A stretch of 64,000 nucleotides of DNA from Cylicocyclus nassatus (Eukaryota > Nematoda > Chromadorea > Rhabditida > Strongylidae). The first letter of the stretch is position 1. Every line of letters starts with the position of its first letter. Location of the stretch: the NCBI GenBank assembly GCA_958299035.1, contig CATQJL010000001.1, forward strand, positions 52,750,333 through 52,814,332, written 5' to 3'. Positions 39,101 through 50,400 of this stretch are shown one piece after another. The notes under the pieces were generated by a model. It made no database searches, was not told the DNA's origin, and saw only the letters and a list, made by a program, of their open reading frames with translations. A program made the position numbers and the translations under genes.

Positions 39101-40437
39101 TCGAAGAACAAGAACAGTAACATGAAAATTCGTACTTGGTGATGTAAAGCGCTTGATTGCATCTGATGCAATAACTACGCATTGGTACATTGGCGATAGC
39201 CGTACCCTTATTAACATTCAACATTAAACCGTTAGCCCTAAGGCATACCTCTCGCGATTTCGCGTAATTGCCACATCCTCGCGACTTGGCGATTGGCCAG
39301 ATGTCTAGAAATTGAGCATGCGAGGCTCTCAGGTGCATGGGTGCATAGATTCCGTAAATTGTAACAAACACAGCAAGTCTGGCCTAAGCAAAGTGCGTTT
39401 ATGACCAGCTATGGAGAGTCGTTGCAGTGCCAAATCGCGCGGCGACTAAAATCGCGTGAGATATGCCTTAGGCCTTAGGAGGGCAATTTCTGCAACAACA
39501 AGCTAAACTTGAGCATGAGCATCTTTTAACCATAGCGCTGCAAACAAGATTAGCGTAAAAGTCACAATGTAACAAATAACATATTTTCGGGTTGAGGCAG
39601 ATATAGTCTGATCATTTCATATGATCGAGTGTGTCATTGCAAACAACGTCCATTTTTGGCATCCTCATCTTGGACTTGCAATCTCATACAAAAGACTGAC
39701 CGATTATTATCGGGCACACCATTTTGTGTTGATAGTGATAAAAAGAAAAAACTTGGGAAACACATCAAAAGCACTTAGTTGAAAGGTGGTCTGTTCCAAT
39801 AATCTAGGATTAGGACGCCAAAGGCAATGACATACCCGATGATATGAAATGATTCCACTGTAACAAATTCGAAATACTATGAACGAGATCTCTAATTCGA
39901 GAATATAGAAACTATACCGGAGGTGATCTATGTAGTTGTTCCATATTCTTCAGTTTCCTATCAGCTGAAAGCGATTAACCCATTGGGATCCAAAAACCAG
40001 AAAAAAAGAGACTATCACAGTTTTTCTCAAAAATGCGTTTACATGATCGCATGATCGAGGTAAATAGTGAGTATCTTCTGCATCTAAGGGGAACAAAACT
40101 AATCCCAGCGACTGATTACGGGATGGACTCAATTCTAAAGCATTAAGTAAAAACTGGCAAGAGACACTAAAGTGACACTATCACAGAACCAAAATGAAAT
40201 AAAGGCATTGAAATGCATAGAGAAAGAGACATAAGTCATTGTTCCAACACTGGAATAAGAGGGTGGAGCCAGCTACCGCGAGTGCATGCAGAAATGAAAT
40301 TGAGCGTAACCTGAAATAGACTCCCTTCAATACCCGTTGGTACTCGTCAAGCAGACGTCCGGTTAAACGTGAACGATTTATAAATCCGATCGATAGAACC
40401 ATTTTGCCCCGAAACATATCGGAACAATCCCGACCAA
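36140..40437 (-). CDS. unidentified gene, three 3'-terminal exons
   Basis: I do not recognise the product. Exons in transcript order: 40437-40311, 36338-36264, 36212-36140. Introns have GT...AG ends and phases agree (TTC AG|T TAC; CCC AG|G AAG), encoding about 91 residues. The middle reads MVLSIGFINRSRLTGRLLDE and later FKADVRQYEFDAVRLTLMSP; the C-terminus is basic then acidic, ending RDSPEEY. There are no clear membrane segments. The 5' end of the first listed exon is uncertain: an in-frame TGA lies about 80 bases upstream, and CGGCAG|TTGGTC is the best acceptor. Upstream exons were not found. The 3,972-bp intron holds at least six repeat elements. The last two exons are the most secure. Confidence 0.55.
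36372..36740. mobile_element. CAGGGTGTCCC element, left part
   Basis: Begins CAGGGTGTCCCAAAGAAGTG after a TA and contains ATGAGCTGAAAACTCTCACA, the inverse of a stretch in the complete element at 46523-47175. The right terminal repeat is missing or decayed, so the right boundary is approximate. It starts only 34 bp upstream (in transcript order) of an exon of the unidentified gene. Confidence 0.65.
36971..38400. repeat. 1,430-bp foldback element with arms of nearly 500 bp
   Basis: Ends GCTATACTCTTCGAGGAGTA and TACTCCTCGAAGAGTATAGC. Inverted arms (36971-37420, 37970-38400) share CGTCAAATCGATACATATCA-type blocks and clusters of GGCGATCGCCA-like units. The first 24 bases are themselves palindromic. 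The interior is split by a separate 216-bp element (37441-37656). Confidence 0.85.
37441..37656. mobile_element. 216-bp TA-flanked MITE nested in the foldback
   Basis: Termini TCCTAATTTCACGCGTATAA and TTATACGCGTGAAATTAGGG are nearly perfect inverted repeats, with TA on each side (37439-37440, 37657-37658). It interrupts the larger element and is therefore younger. Confidence 0.85.
38732..39006. repeat. 275-bp GC-rich hairpin element
   Basis: Starts CGCTCAGACAATCA and ends TGATTGTCTGAGCG. The centre (38800-38920) is a strong palindrome built of TTTGTCGGAGC repeats and GCGGGCTCGCTGCCCGCTGAGCCCGC-like sequence (given in parts: GCGGGCTCGC, TGCCCGCTGAGCCCGC). The 214-codon minus-strand frame covering it is an artefact of this stop-poor sequence. 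Confidence 0.85.
39235..39479. repeat. inverted-repeat element, AAGGCATACC-ended
   Basis: Left CTAAGGCATACCTCTCGCGA and right TCGCGTGAGATATGCCTTAG are inverted counterparts. Related in layout to 24340-24553. Confidence 0.75.
39606..39860. repeat. foldback element, second copy of the 3630 family
   Basis: CATTTCATATGATCGAGTGT at the left matches GATGATATGAAATG at the right, and GGCATCCTCATCTTGGACTT parallels the copy at 3630-3912. Confidence 0.7.
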
Positions 40438-42112
40438 CTGCCGGTGGGGTCGGATCAACGCCAAGAGGAAATTTGTTTCGAAACAATACGAAAGTGGGCG
40501 GATCTCTCTGTGATCGTCAACGGCGAATGTCTGAGGAGAGGAGGGGATGAACAACCCAAAACTCGTCCGCGCCTTCAAAACAAAGACAGGAATTGGTTTT
40601 TTGAGGGTTTTGGACAATTTGAACTTTATAACTGTAATCAGGGCCACGGAGAGACCCAAAAATGACAAAAACCTGAGAGGCGGGATTTTGCCTGAACGCT
40701 GCCTCTAACCAGTTATAAAAGATTTCCACGGTGTGTGAATAAAGCGGTAGAGCTATTTTGGTGGAGCTGTTACAGCCATCGCAAAGCAGTATATGGACAT
40801 GATTGGAGGGGGAAGAGGGGCTGGCAGCGTGAGATCAAGAAGACAGCAAAAAGTTGGGGAAGAAGCTGACGTGAGTAGAGGGTGGAGTGGTGGGAAGAAG
40901 GAGGATAACATTTATTCTGCTAGCGTAAGGAGGTTGAACGCGTGGTAGGCAGCAAAGAGAAGTTGGACAGAATTTTGCTTTTGTGCGGAACACTGAAGCC
41001 GTTTCCTGGGCGAGGCAGGGGATGCCATCTAGTCATCTTCTGTTGAAGATGTCATCTAGTTGTCTCCTGTTGCAAAGCTTTGAAATAGTAAAATAAGAAA
41101 CTATCCTGGATCTGGTGAGAGTTCTTCATCAAAGCAGCGCAGGTCTATTGATAGCCTTACCTGTATCACTGGGACGCTGATGAAATCCAGAAATACTTGC
41201 AGTGATTAGATTCTATTTCTCGCGATTGTAAAATTACCGCCATGCGATTGTGTCCATCTGAAACTTCGATCAGAAGATTTTGGTATTTACTAACGTCCGT
41301 CAAAACTTGTGTATTCAATTATTTTCTATCGAAAAATACATCTGTTTCGAGTGCCGGCTATTTTTGGGTCACCATAATGATAAATTTATTCGTGAAAAAT
41401 TCTTCCGAGACGCCCGCCTCTTTTTTGTATTGGCTTCCTTGCCTCTTTTTTGGGTCTCAAGACAGAAGTTTGCGAGAAATCTGGATTCATCGTAACACGT
41501 TTCAAACCAAGTGTGGGTAACGTGACCTGTCACAGTCCTCGGTCCGCCTCCACAAAAGATTTCCTGAGTATGCCACTGATGAGAACGTATGTTCAACAAG
41601 TGAACTTGCTTGTTCTCTGAAATTTGTACTATGTAGTGGGTTGATGCAATAATGTTTGCTCCTTATGATAATACGGCGAAATAAATGGAATAAAAAATGC
41701 AAAAGCCTATTATGACATCGAAGCATTCGCCCAAGATTGATCAACTTGAAGTTTGGAGCAAAAGCCTAAACCATTTAGAAGTTTAAAATCGTATTTGGTC
41801 CGAAGAAATTTTTCAAAGTTCCAACTAAAATATTACTTCGCAATCTTTAACGCGGTTGAAAAGTTTTGCTATCACATAAAACAGTAATCAAAGGGGGAGA
41901 CGAATACATGTGACTGCTTCTGTGCTACCATTATGAGACGCTCAGACTGCGCACATCACGTCTGTTGTTCTGCGCAAGTAAGTAATTTCGATTTTGCTTT
42001 TGTTTTTTTTCTCTCACTAAGTAAGACAGGATAAGCAAGGTTTGGCAGAAGATTGCATTTCACTGCAAACGAAGTCCTCCATGACACCAAAGAATTGTTC
42101 GTGGTGTTTATA
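40438..42112. other. region upstream of the unidentified minus-strand exons
   Basis: Earlier exons of the minus-strand gene are expected here or beyond, but none can be placed. Minus-strand frames at 40517-40729 and 40668-40378 look partly protein-like yet lack consistent splice phases with the downstream exons. Nothing else is recognised. Confidence 0.35.
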
Positions 42113-42639
42113 TTAGGTTGTTCCGAACGTAGTGACCTCTTCGGATAAGTAAAAAAGAATCTCTTTCTTAGCGGACTCAGGGTACCATTCGATAGAGCAA
42201 AGCAAGCTCTAAAATGATCATTAAAGATCCACCTAGCTCTCAGCTCAGGTCAAAGTATGGAGCCAGAACCGAAAAATTTTGTCACCAGAAAATCAATTTT
42301 TGCGAAGAACACTGTTACAAGACTCCGATTTGTGGTCATACAAAAGATACTCATGTTCTCATAAAAGCATTTGCAATGTTTTCTTGCGAGAAAAAAGGAA
42401 ATCCAAATTTGATAGACTCTGCCACTAGCTCCTCACGTATGCGAGTATACTGCAAGCCTTAGTAGGTATAAACTCAGAATTGTATCTTTATCTTTGTTTG
42501 TGCTCTTATAATCAAGAAAACTTTACATGCATATCGAAAAAAATTGCATTTTGCATGTTCAGACTATTTTTCCTTCTTGATTTCGAGATGAGGAAAAAAC
42601 CCAGCACATATTTGAGCCTCCGGAACGTATATGGGTAAA

Positions 42640-45027
42640 GATATGGGCTCCGGAACGAAAACGGCAACCGTCTCGCTGGGCTTCTCTCCGCCGCACGACT
42701 CTTCCATGGAAATTCCATCTTCGTGAAGAAAGAACATCGCCGGTGGACATCCGCCCAACGGAACGACTCACGCGGAGATCGACCACATTCTCACCAACGA
42801 AGGTGGAGCTTGCTCGATGTCTCAGTAGTTCCTTCTGCAGTGGCTCCGATCACCGCCTCCTTCGAGCGAAGATACGACTCAGCCGAAGGCTGGAAAAGAA
42901 AGTCTGTCATAGTGCCGCGAGAAGGAAGGAAGTCGTTTATGACGGGAACAGGCTGGAGGAGCTCATGTCAAGTTGTGACTGGCCCATCGAGGAGGACCCG
43001 ACGTACGACTACGACCGGCTTCTGAAAGGATTGCGAGCCTGCGGAGAATGTGCCTCAGTGACTTCTGAGAAGAACTTGGAACGTATTTCGAAGACCACCA
43101 AGGAATTGCTCGAAAGAAGAAGATTTCTGAGGCAGGATCCGAATGCAACCCATCTCGAGCGACTGATAGCCAACACCAGTTGCAGAACAGCTATGCAGGA
43201 GGATCTCAGGAAGTACAGGCAAGCCAAGATACTGGAAGCAGCCGAAGGAAGACGAAGTCTTAAGAAATGCCGAAGGGAACTCTGTGAATATCACGTACCG
43301 CTGGCTGCACTATTGAACGAAGACGGGACTCCGACTTCTTCCCGATACAAGATGGAATCTATCGCGAAGAACTTCTATACCAACCTCTTCCGCTCATCAA
43401 CACCCGTGCCGATGCCCGTTGTTCCCACTGGAGAAGTACCACTACGAATTCTACCTGCTGAAGTGCGCACGGCGATTCAGACCATGAAGACATCCGCGGC
43501 TCCAGGACCAGACCACCTTTCTGTCGAATTTCTGCGAGCCGGAGGACAACATCTACACGAGATTCTCGCGTCGCACCTGACATCTTACCTTTAGAAGGAG
43601 AGGATTCCCGACCAATGGAGAACGTCAAGAACCGTCCTTCTTTTTAAGAATGGTGAACGGGAAGATCTTCGAAATTACCGTCCAATATGCCTGCTGAGTG
43701 TGCTGTACAAGCTCTTCACGAAGATTATCCTCGCACGCATATCTAGGACACTGGATGAAGCCCAACCTCAAGAACAAGCTGGATTTCGCAAAGGATTCAG
43801 CTGCATGGACCACATCCAGACGGTTTCGAGGGTCATAGAAGTCTGCCGGGAGTACCGACTGCCTCTCGTCCTAACCTTCGTCGACTACGAGAAAGCCTTT
43901 GACAGCGTCGAAACCAACGCCATCCTGTCTGCGCTAGTCGATCAAGGAGTGGAACCAGCTTACCTGAGGACACTAGCCGACTGCTACAAGGACTGTGCAA
44001 CAACGATGCAGCTATTCCATCGCCCCCTAATCATTCCAATTGGGAAGGGGGTTCGACAAGGCGACACTATTTCGCCGAAGCTGTTCACCGCGGCCTTGCA
44101 GTGGGTGATGAAGTCACTAGACTGGGAAGAGAGAGGCACACGAGTTGATGAGAGATTCCTATCCAACCTTCGTTTTGCGGATGACATCGTCCTTTTCTCG
44201 AGCAGTATCACTGAAGCAGAGGCGATGCTGAAGGAACTAAACGAAGTAGGGAAGAAGCTCGGACTGCGAATAAATCGGAAGAAGACCCAGTTCATGAAGA
44301 ACGCCCTTTGCGAAGATGCAGAAATGGAATTGGAAGGCACCCCTATTATGGAGACGTCTTCTTACGTGTATCTCGGACGTTCGATGAACATGGAGAACGA
44401 CTTGAGGGAAGAACTTAACAGGAGAAGAAGAGCAGCCTGGGCCGCCTTCGGGCCTCTGAAGGAAGCCACCGACCAACTGACGGACCCGGAGCTTCGTGGA
44501 GCCACCTGTTTGACTCAACCGTTCTCCCAGCGCTCTGCTACGCAGCTGAGACTTGGGCCGACACCGTAGCCACGCCGAAAGAGCGCTCTGTGGGTGGTCC
44601 TTTAAGGACCACCCACAGAGCGCTCGAGCGCAGTCTTCTGAAGATGACCCGACACAAGCAACATCTAGTCGGACTTCGCAGCACGGATATGAGAAGAATG
44701 TCCCGTCTTCGTGACCCAGCGGAATACGTTGCGAAAGCGAAACACCGATGGGCCGGTCACATAATGAGAAGAACGGACGATAGATGGACACTAAGAACAT
44801 CTGAGTGGATTCCTCGCGAAGCCAAACGTCCTCGAGGAAGACCACCAACGAGATGGGCAGACGTGTTCGTGGAACGGATGGACCAGCTGAGAAATCAGCT
44901 GGATACGATTCTCGCCCCTGGAACTCGTGGACGCAGCCACCGACGACGACCAAGAAGATCGTGGATGTCCGAAGTGAGGGACAGGGATCAATGGCACCTT
45001 CTGTACTGGGGCCCGCACGTCACGTGA
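42640..45027 (+). pseudogene. broken LINE polyprotein (endonuclease end, reverse transcriptase)
   Basis: Copies element RNA into DNA at a nicked target in intact relatives. The endonuclease C-terminus shows NENGNRL, RRW and the GSDHRLL signature (about 42655-42880). The reverse transcriptase (about 43600-44350) has NYRPICLLS, QAGFRKG, VDYEKAFDS, GVRQGDTISP and the catalytic FADD box (about 44176). The tail region has ETWAD, KHRWAGHIMRR and RPRGRPPTRW. Breaks: frameshifts near 42655, 42760 and 42830, an in-frame TAG at 43592-43594, and a frameshift near 44500. It is therefore non-functional. Confidence 0.9.
44581..44625. repeat. perfect 22-bp-arm palindrome inside the LINE
   Basis: 44581-44602 is the exact reverse complement of 44604-44625, with a single T between them. 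The right arm fits the expected LINE reading (LRTTHRALERSLL); the left arm adds extra codons, so it looks like an inverted copy created locally. Confidence 0.9.
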
Positions 45028-45530
45028 GGAACGGGCCATCTAAGTATCTAAGTAAGTAAGTATATTTGAGCCAGCGCGTCCCCTCTGCTTCGCAGGGGCT
45101 CTCGCTGGTCATCATGGTTACGGTCCAGCACCGTCCCAAGATACTACCGACTGACTTGACTCCCATTTTCCGACACCTCCTTTCATATGAGACCGCCGTA
45201 TGCTTCGACGCAGTGTAAATCATTCCTTACCGATTTTCGTGGCAGACAGGCAGAGATGTTCAAGCGCATTATTATACAGTTTACTATGTGTCTACAGTAC
45301 GGTGACCAAGCTGGAAGTCCGTAAGAACATTCTGGAGGAACATCAGATTTTTGGAGCACTTGAGAAATTTTAGTTTTTCTCCAAACTTTATAAAAATTAC
45401 AATTTAGGTGGATCTTTAGTGGTCAATATGTAGAGCTTAATTTTCTCTGAGTGATACCCCAAGTTTGCTAAGAAAACAAAAATAGCTTGATTTGTTAAGA
45501 AATGGGCTTTACTTTTTGAACAACATGCTA

Positions 45531-46522
45531 GATGTGCAATTTACAATTATGCGCAACGAATGATGAGTCGACGATAAAGAAGAAAGGCAAGGAAGTAAGA
45601 ATAATTAGCGAACAGCTAGAAACACGATTTTCATAACATTCAGGGAAGTTGCACAAGGTAAGAAAAAACATAAGCATAGCTTGAGTGCGTGCGTTGTACT
45701 AGAACTCCAAAATCGCTTAGCCAACGTGACAAACTTTCGCGCTGGTGAAGTGATGTGGACCTTAAAATTGTTCGAGCTGCTAGGGTTTGTTCTATCTACC
45801 AGATTCTTCTCTGGTTATCTTGAAGCGAGGGGGGGGGGTTTCCTCTTTGGTTTTTCGTGTAAATGCAATGTCCAGCCTTTGAAAGCGCCAATATTATTGG
45901 CCCTGGGTGAAGATGCTTGAGATTAAAGAAATGAGAATAGTCATGCTCCAAACGATCACCTAAGTAGATTGTGAACGTGGTACGAAACCATGGGGATGCG
46001 AGCGTCATCCTGCCAATTTTCGTCCATATTGGAACAAGGTGTAGTTGTGGGATGCGACGGATTTGCGATATGGCCTATCGAAGGCAGTTTCCGGGCAAAA
46101 CGATCTGAGAATTTCCGCTTATTTAGGGTTACCCATCTTACCCATCTAGATATTTCCAAAACTGTAACCTGAGCGCGAAATTGTTGAAAACAGGCTTTTC
46201 CGAAGCCGTCAGGATCTAATTCGGAAGCGTGGAGCGCCCGCTAAGTTTGAGCCGCTATGTCGTAGTGGGACAACCCATGGCCATAACTGTGTAGACCTGC
46301 GTACTCTAGCACTGATGAAAGGGATGAAGCAGAGGCGGCCTTAACACCCGAGTCCGAGACTTCAAGCTCTGTAGACTCTGTTTTTCGCTCGTCGTTTTAG
46401 TGAACGCTTACCTCGGGGGGAGGGGGTACGTAACATTATTATTCCCTCCCCCTTTCCTTTCCCCACCCTTTTCTGGACGCTGCACTTGAGATCGCAGAAA
46501 GAGTACAAAAGGTTCGACTATA
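45531..46522. other. intergenic DNA
   Basis: No gene is assigned. The minus strand at about 46140-45963 is open for roughly 60 codons between an acceptor-like TATCTAG and a donor-like TTAG|GTGATC and could be an exon of the upstream part of the minus-strand gene, but nothing connects it to other exons. There is a poly-G run at 45830-45838. Confidence 0.35.
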
Positions 46523-47175
46523 CAGGCGTCTCAAAAAGACTTGCCTACCGTTTGATTGTTGATTGCTCTCTTGTCATGAAGTCTTTCGAGGAAGTTTAGG
46601 TACTATTTCGTAGAGCCAGCTTTAACTTAGATTTTACAGTATCGAGTCGAATCACCGATCACTCGTTCCTACTGTAAGATTACGGTGGGAACTTTCAGCA
46701 TATAGCGGCAGTGTGTAATTGGCAGTGCGAGAGAAACCTTCCGAAAAATTTGGAGAGTGTGTAAGAATGTTTTTACGCGTACTGATTTCATTACACAAAT
46801 TTTTAGTAGCTTTAAAAATGATCTAATTTGCGACGAGCATTCAAAAACCGGTTCTTATGGTATATCTGGCATAACTTCTACAAGAAGAATTAGCCTGAAG
46901 TGCTAAATTCATATTTGGAATCAGCGACTCTGATTCCTAGTGTGAGAATTTTCAGCTCATTCGACTCCTTTTCCTCAAAGAAATCTCAATTAAAATATTC
47001 CTCCAAAGTCCTAGCTCAATCCCACATTACTAATGAGTGATCCGTGATACGCTCCATACTGTAAACCTAACTTGAAGCCAGCCAGCTCCACAAAATGGTA
47101 CCTAAAGCTTTTCAAGAGACTTCGTGACAAGAGAGTTATCAAATAAACAGTAGCACATTTTTTTGGGACACCCTG
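46523..47175. mobile_element. complete 653-bp element with CAGGSTGTCCC-type termini
   Basis: Ends CAGGCGTCTCAAAAAGACTT and TTTTTTGGGACACCCTG, with subterminal TTGCTCTCTTGTCA against TGACAAGAGAGTTA. TA flanks both ends (46521-46522, 47176-47177). Mariner-type and non-autonomous; copies at 12470 and 36372 belong to the same family. Confidence 0.8.
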
Positions 47176-47289
47176 TAGATGGTTTTGTTTTCACGAAATG
47201 TTAGTACCGCAATCGTTATTGTTTAAAATGCGCATTAAAGAGTGGCGTATTCGTGGCGTATCCATTGGAGTGCGCTACAAAAACAAAGT

Positions 47290-47496
47290 GGCAGGTAATT
47301 CGGTATCGAGAGCGCAGCCGTGCTCACGATGGAGTGGTTCGGCCGGGCAGGAACCGGCGGAGGGCGAAGAATGCGCCTCTGCGATAGAGGCGGGGGGGGG
47401 GGACGCGTTCGACGGGGAGTGCACGACGAGGCCGCTGCTGTTGCTGCGAGTGAATCAGTCGTCGAGCGAGGAATGGTCGCCTGACCGCAGCCAGCC
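47290..47496 (+). promoter_or_regulatory. GC-rich leader of the Rho GTPase gene
   Basis: GC-rich block immediately before the start codon, like the one preceding rgef-1; probably promoter and 5' untranslated region. The overlapping open frames on both strands are composition artefacts. A run of ten G lies near 47392-47401. Confidence 0.4.
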
Positions 47497-50400
47497 ATGG
47501 AAAAGAGGCTGAAGCTGGTCGTCGTCGGCGACAGCTACGTCGGCAAAACCACGTACGTTTTCTCTCAACATCCACTAGCGTACTTAACAGGCTTTTTCTC
47601 AATTTCTGCTCACTCCTAGCCTCTTTTTAACTCTGACGAAAATTGTTTTTTTTGTGCACATTTTTCTAGTTTTTAAACCACGCAGCAGTAACGGAGTCCC
47701 ATATAGCAAATCTGCCTATCTGATTTCTAAGCACGTTTTCTAATGACTTACGATGCGAAGACGAATGGATGTGATCTGCCAGGAATGCAAAAAGTGTAGA
47801 ACTTAAGTCGATGACGATTCAAAAATTTTTTTGATTGCTTAACACGAATTTCAAAAAACTCTCTGTCTTTTGTCTTTGTCGTCTTTTTCATGAACGTCGT
47901 GTCTTTTCTGTATGTTTTTTATGAATGGGCTCTCTATTATTCGATTTTTTTCTCGCTATCTCAAATCTTCTATGGCACGTTCATGCAAAAAAAATTGAAA
48001 CCAATCTCTCGCAATGAGTAGTATCAATTTACCCTGTTCGTTTTCAAATAAATCTTGAGTCTCCTCATCCTTCTTTGCCTCGATCAAAAACCGCCTGCCA
48101 CTAAGATCTTTTGTTCAGATGTTCATTTTTTCTGCAGTTATCAGTGTTAGTAATTCTTCGAAATGATGCCTAGTCATAAAGTGATTAACTGGCATGACAT
48201 GTTTCTTGTCTTCTTTTGACTTAGATTCTACCAGTGATATTGAGGCTGTATAATTACTACTTTGTACTCTAGCACTGGTAACTGGCTTGATTGTGAACAA
48301 AGTTTAGGTTGTTGATTGTTGATTGATTCTGGGTTTGCCAAATAAGAGAGCAAAAATCGAACTAATCTAAAATGTTTTGATACACTCTCATTGGACTTGA
48401 GTCTATCAAACATTACAAAACTTAGAAATGGTCAAGATAAGCAATAAATTAAGTTAAGAAATTTGAGATAGCGCTGCTTCGTAATCATGCCTTCGTGCTA
48501 CCTAGTGGAAACAGTTCCTTATCTCGGTTTCCTTGCCTGCCAAAAGACTCACTCAAAACGTTAGGCCAGAAAGTAGGAAGCAAATGCCATATCATTAGTT
48601 CCGAATGACCATGGTTTTGCGAAAAGAAACGCTCGTAGAAACCAGTAATTCCGACAAGCATTCAGAAGAATTATTGCTCAGATATAATAGTACATGTAAA
48701 ACATTCTGAAGTTATGTTCATACTTTACTGTTCTTGTATGTTCTTGCAATGAACAATATTTAAGCGTAAAAATTGGCCATGGGGCGCAAAATGTGAAAAT
48801 AAGCGTTTTATAGTTATTCAATTTCGGTAGTAAATGCAATTTAAAAAATAGTATGAATTGATTGAGCCGTGGTATAGTCAAAGATATAGCAAAAATGTCA
48901 TTATGACTATACTTACTTTACCATCTTAGCTCACCTCAAAATTTGATATCAAGTTGGCGGATAATTTCTGTTCACTGTTTTAGTTTATTCTGGAAAGTTT
49001 AAAAACTTTTTGTAGTGTCCAAATTTGCATCATATGTAGGGCACAGCGGAGTCTACATGATTGTTGCCGCAAATGCACATATGACCAAAAAGTTTATGGC
49101 AATTTGGTAAACATACCCAAATTTTCAGTAATTTGTGATTTGGTTTGATTTATCCGCGCTAATGCTGTCAGTTTTACAGACATGGCAATTTCTTCCGCGT
49201 AAATGTTGTCAGCACCGCAGGGGCACTACAATAACCTTTAGATCCGCTAAAACTAGACACGTGAAAAATCTGCAATGTCTGCTGAGCGATTCGCTCAAAA
49301 TCTGATTTCCAAATCTGACTTCCGAGAAATCAACTCTATGCTCTATGAAATGTTGCTTGACTACGTCGCATGTGTGAGAAGGATCGCATTTCAGCCTATT
49401 GTTTGCGTATGCGGAAAAGCAGTTCCGAAGTGTTTACGCGACGACTGTGTTCGATAACTGGTCAATTACTGTGAATATTGAACATCGGAATTACACTGTG
49501 AATCTATTCGACACCGCCGGACAGGTGAGTGAGTGTGTTCTGATTCGTCTTTTTACGATAAACGTCTAGGAAACGATGCTTTCGAACGTTTTGAGTGTAG
49601 CGAGCACGCTGCGGGGTTTTTGTTGTTCCTTATACCTCTTTCATTTCCAGCTATGCATAGCTTGCTCATGTCAAAGACGATTATTGCCTGTTGCTTCTCC
49701 GTGTACCAGTTTCCATTCCAACCTCTTTCTCTCCATAATCTGCCGATAATGCTTCGTGGGAAACACACAATTATTATCCGCCACGAACTTCCTGTTTTCC
49801 AACTTATTTCCCTTACTTCATTCATTTTTTATGATGAACTAATCTGCAATAAAAAAACTCATATTCGGAAACTTTAGTGCCGGTGGTTCCAACACTAAAA
49901 GCCTGTCTTTTTGAGGCCCCCAAAATTTCAAACCACCAGAAACTTCTTTTCCTGGTGGTCCACAGATCCTACGGTGAAGCTCATTCCCATTCAAAAACTC
50001 CAGAAATGGGCATAGTAAATGTATTATATAGTACATCGATCTTCGAAAATAAAGGCAAATCATTTATTGCCACATGCGACAGAACATTTCATTATTTATC
50101 GTTTAGGATTCGTTGTCGCAAATTCCATTAGTCTGCACCAATTTCTTTTTCATTTTTGCACCAATTCGTTTGAAAAAAGTGAGCAAATATGTTCCACCCA
50201 CTTAGAGTTTCACATGTCTATTTACTTAGTGTCACAATCTTTATTGCGCGGTTGTATTTGAGTAAAAAAAAAACGAGAAACTCGACTATGATTGCCTGCG
50301 AAAGCACTGACTTGCAAGGGTCAGAGGTGAGAGGCTAACTTTACTTTGCCTTCCTAATATTTCTGCTGTGACCGATGCCTTAGCACTTTAAATATTAAAA

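Larger units (their letters stand above)
42619..45061 (+). mobile_element. 5'-truncated RTE-type LINE retrotransposon
   Basis: A non-LTR retrotransposon of the RTE type. It is flanked by the 11-bp direct repeat ATATTTGAGCC at 42608-42618 and 45062-45072, so both boundaries are set. The 3' end is a (TAAG)n-like tail (45041-45061). It carries the end of an endonuclease domain, a reverse transcriptase and the C-terminal region. Missing its 5' portion, it cannot be autonomous. Confidence 0.9.
42113..45530. mobile_element. foldback element interrupted by a LINE
   Basis: The left arm (42113-42239, starting TTAGGTTGTTCC after a TA) returns inverted at about 45410-45530: ACTAAAGATCCACCT and TTCTTAGC blocks match in order, ending GAACAACA. 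Removing the LINE and one target copy leaves an element of about 960 bp. The left end resembles mariner-type termini. Confidence 0.6.

Noticed and set aside
38727..39371. 214-codon minus-strand open frame
   Set aside because: It runs through the GC-rich hairpin element and a second repeat; the frame is open because the palindrome lacks stop codons, and it shows no protein family features.
41938..41979. Plus-strand start exon ATGAGACGCTCAGAC... before GTAAGT
   Set aside because: A start codon and a good donor are present, but no downstream exon or family match could be connected.
44237..44953. 238-codon minus-strand open frame
   Set aside because: Antisense to the LINE polyprotein, whose plus-strand reading has clear reverse transcriptase motifs.
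47235..47602. Two minus-strand frames of 87 and 92 codons
   Set aside because: They are shadows of the GC-rich leader and first exon of the Rho GTPase on the plus strand.
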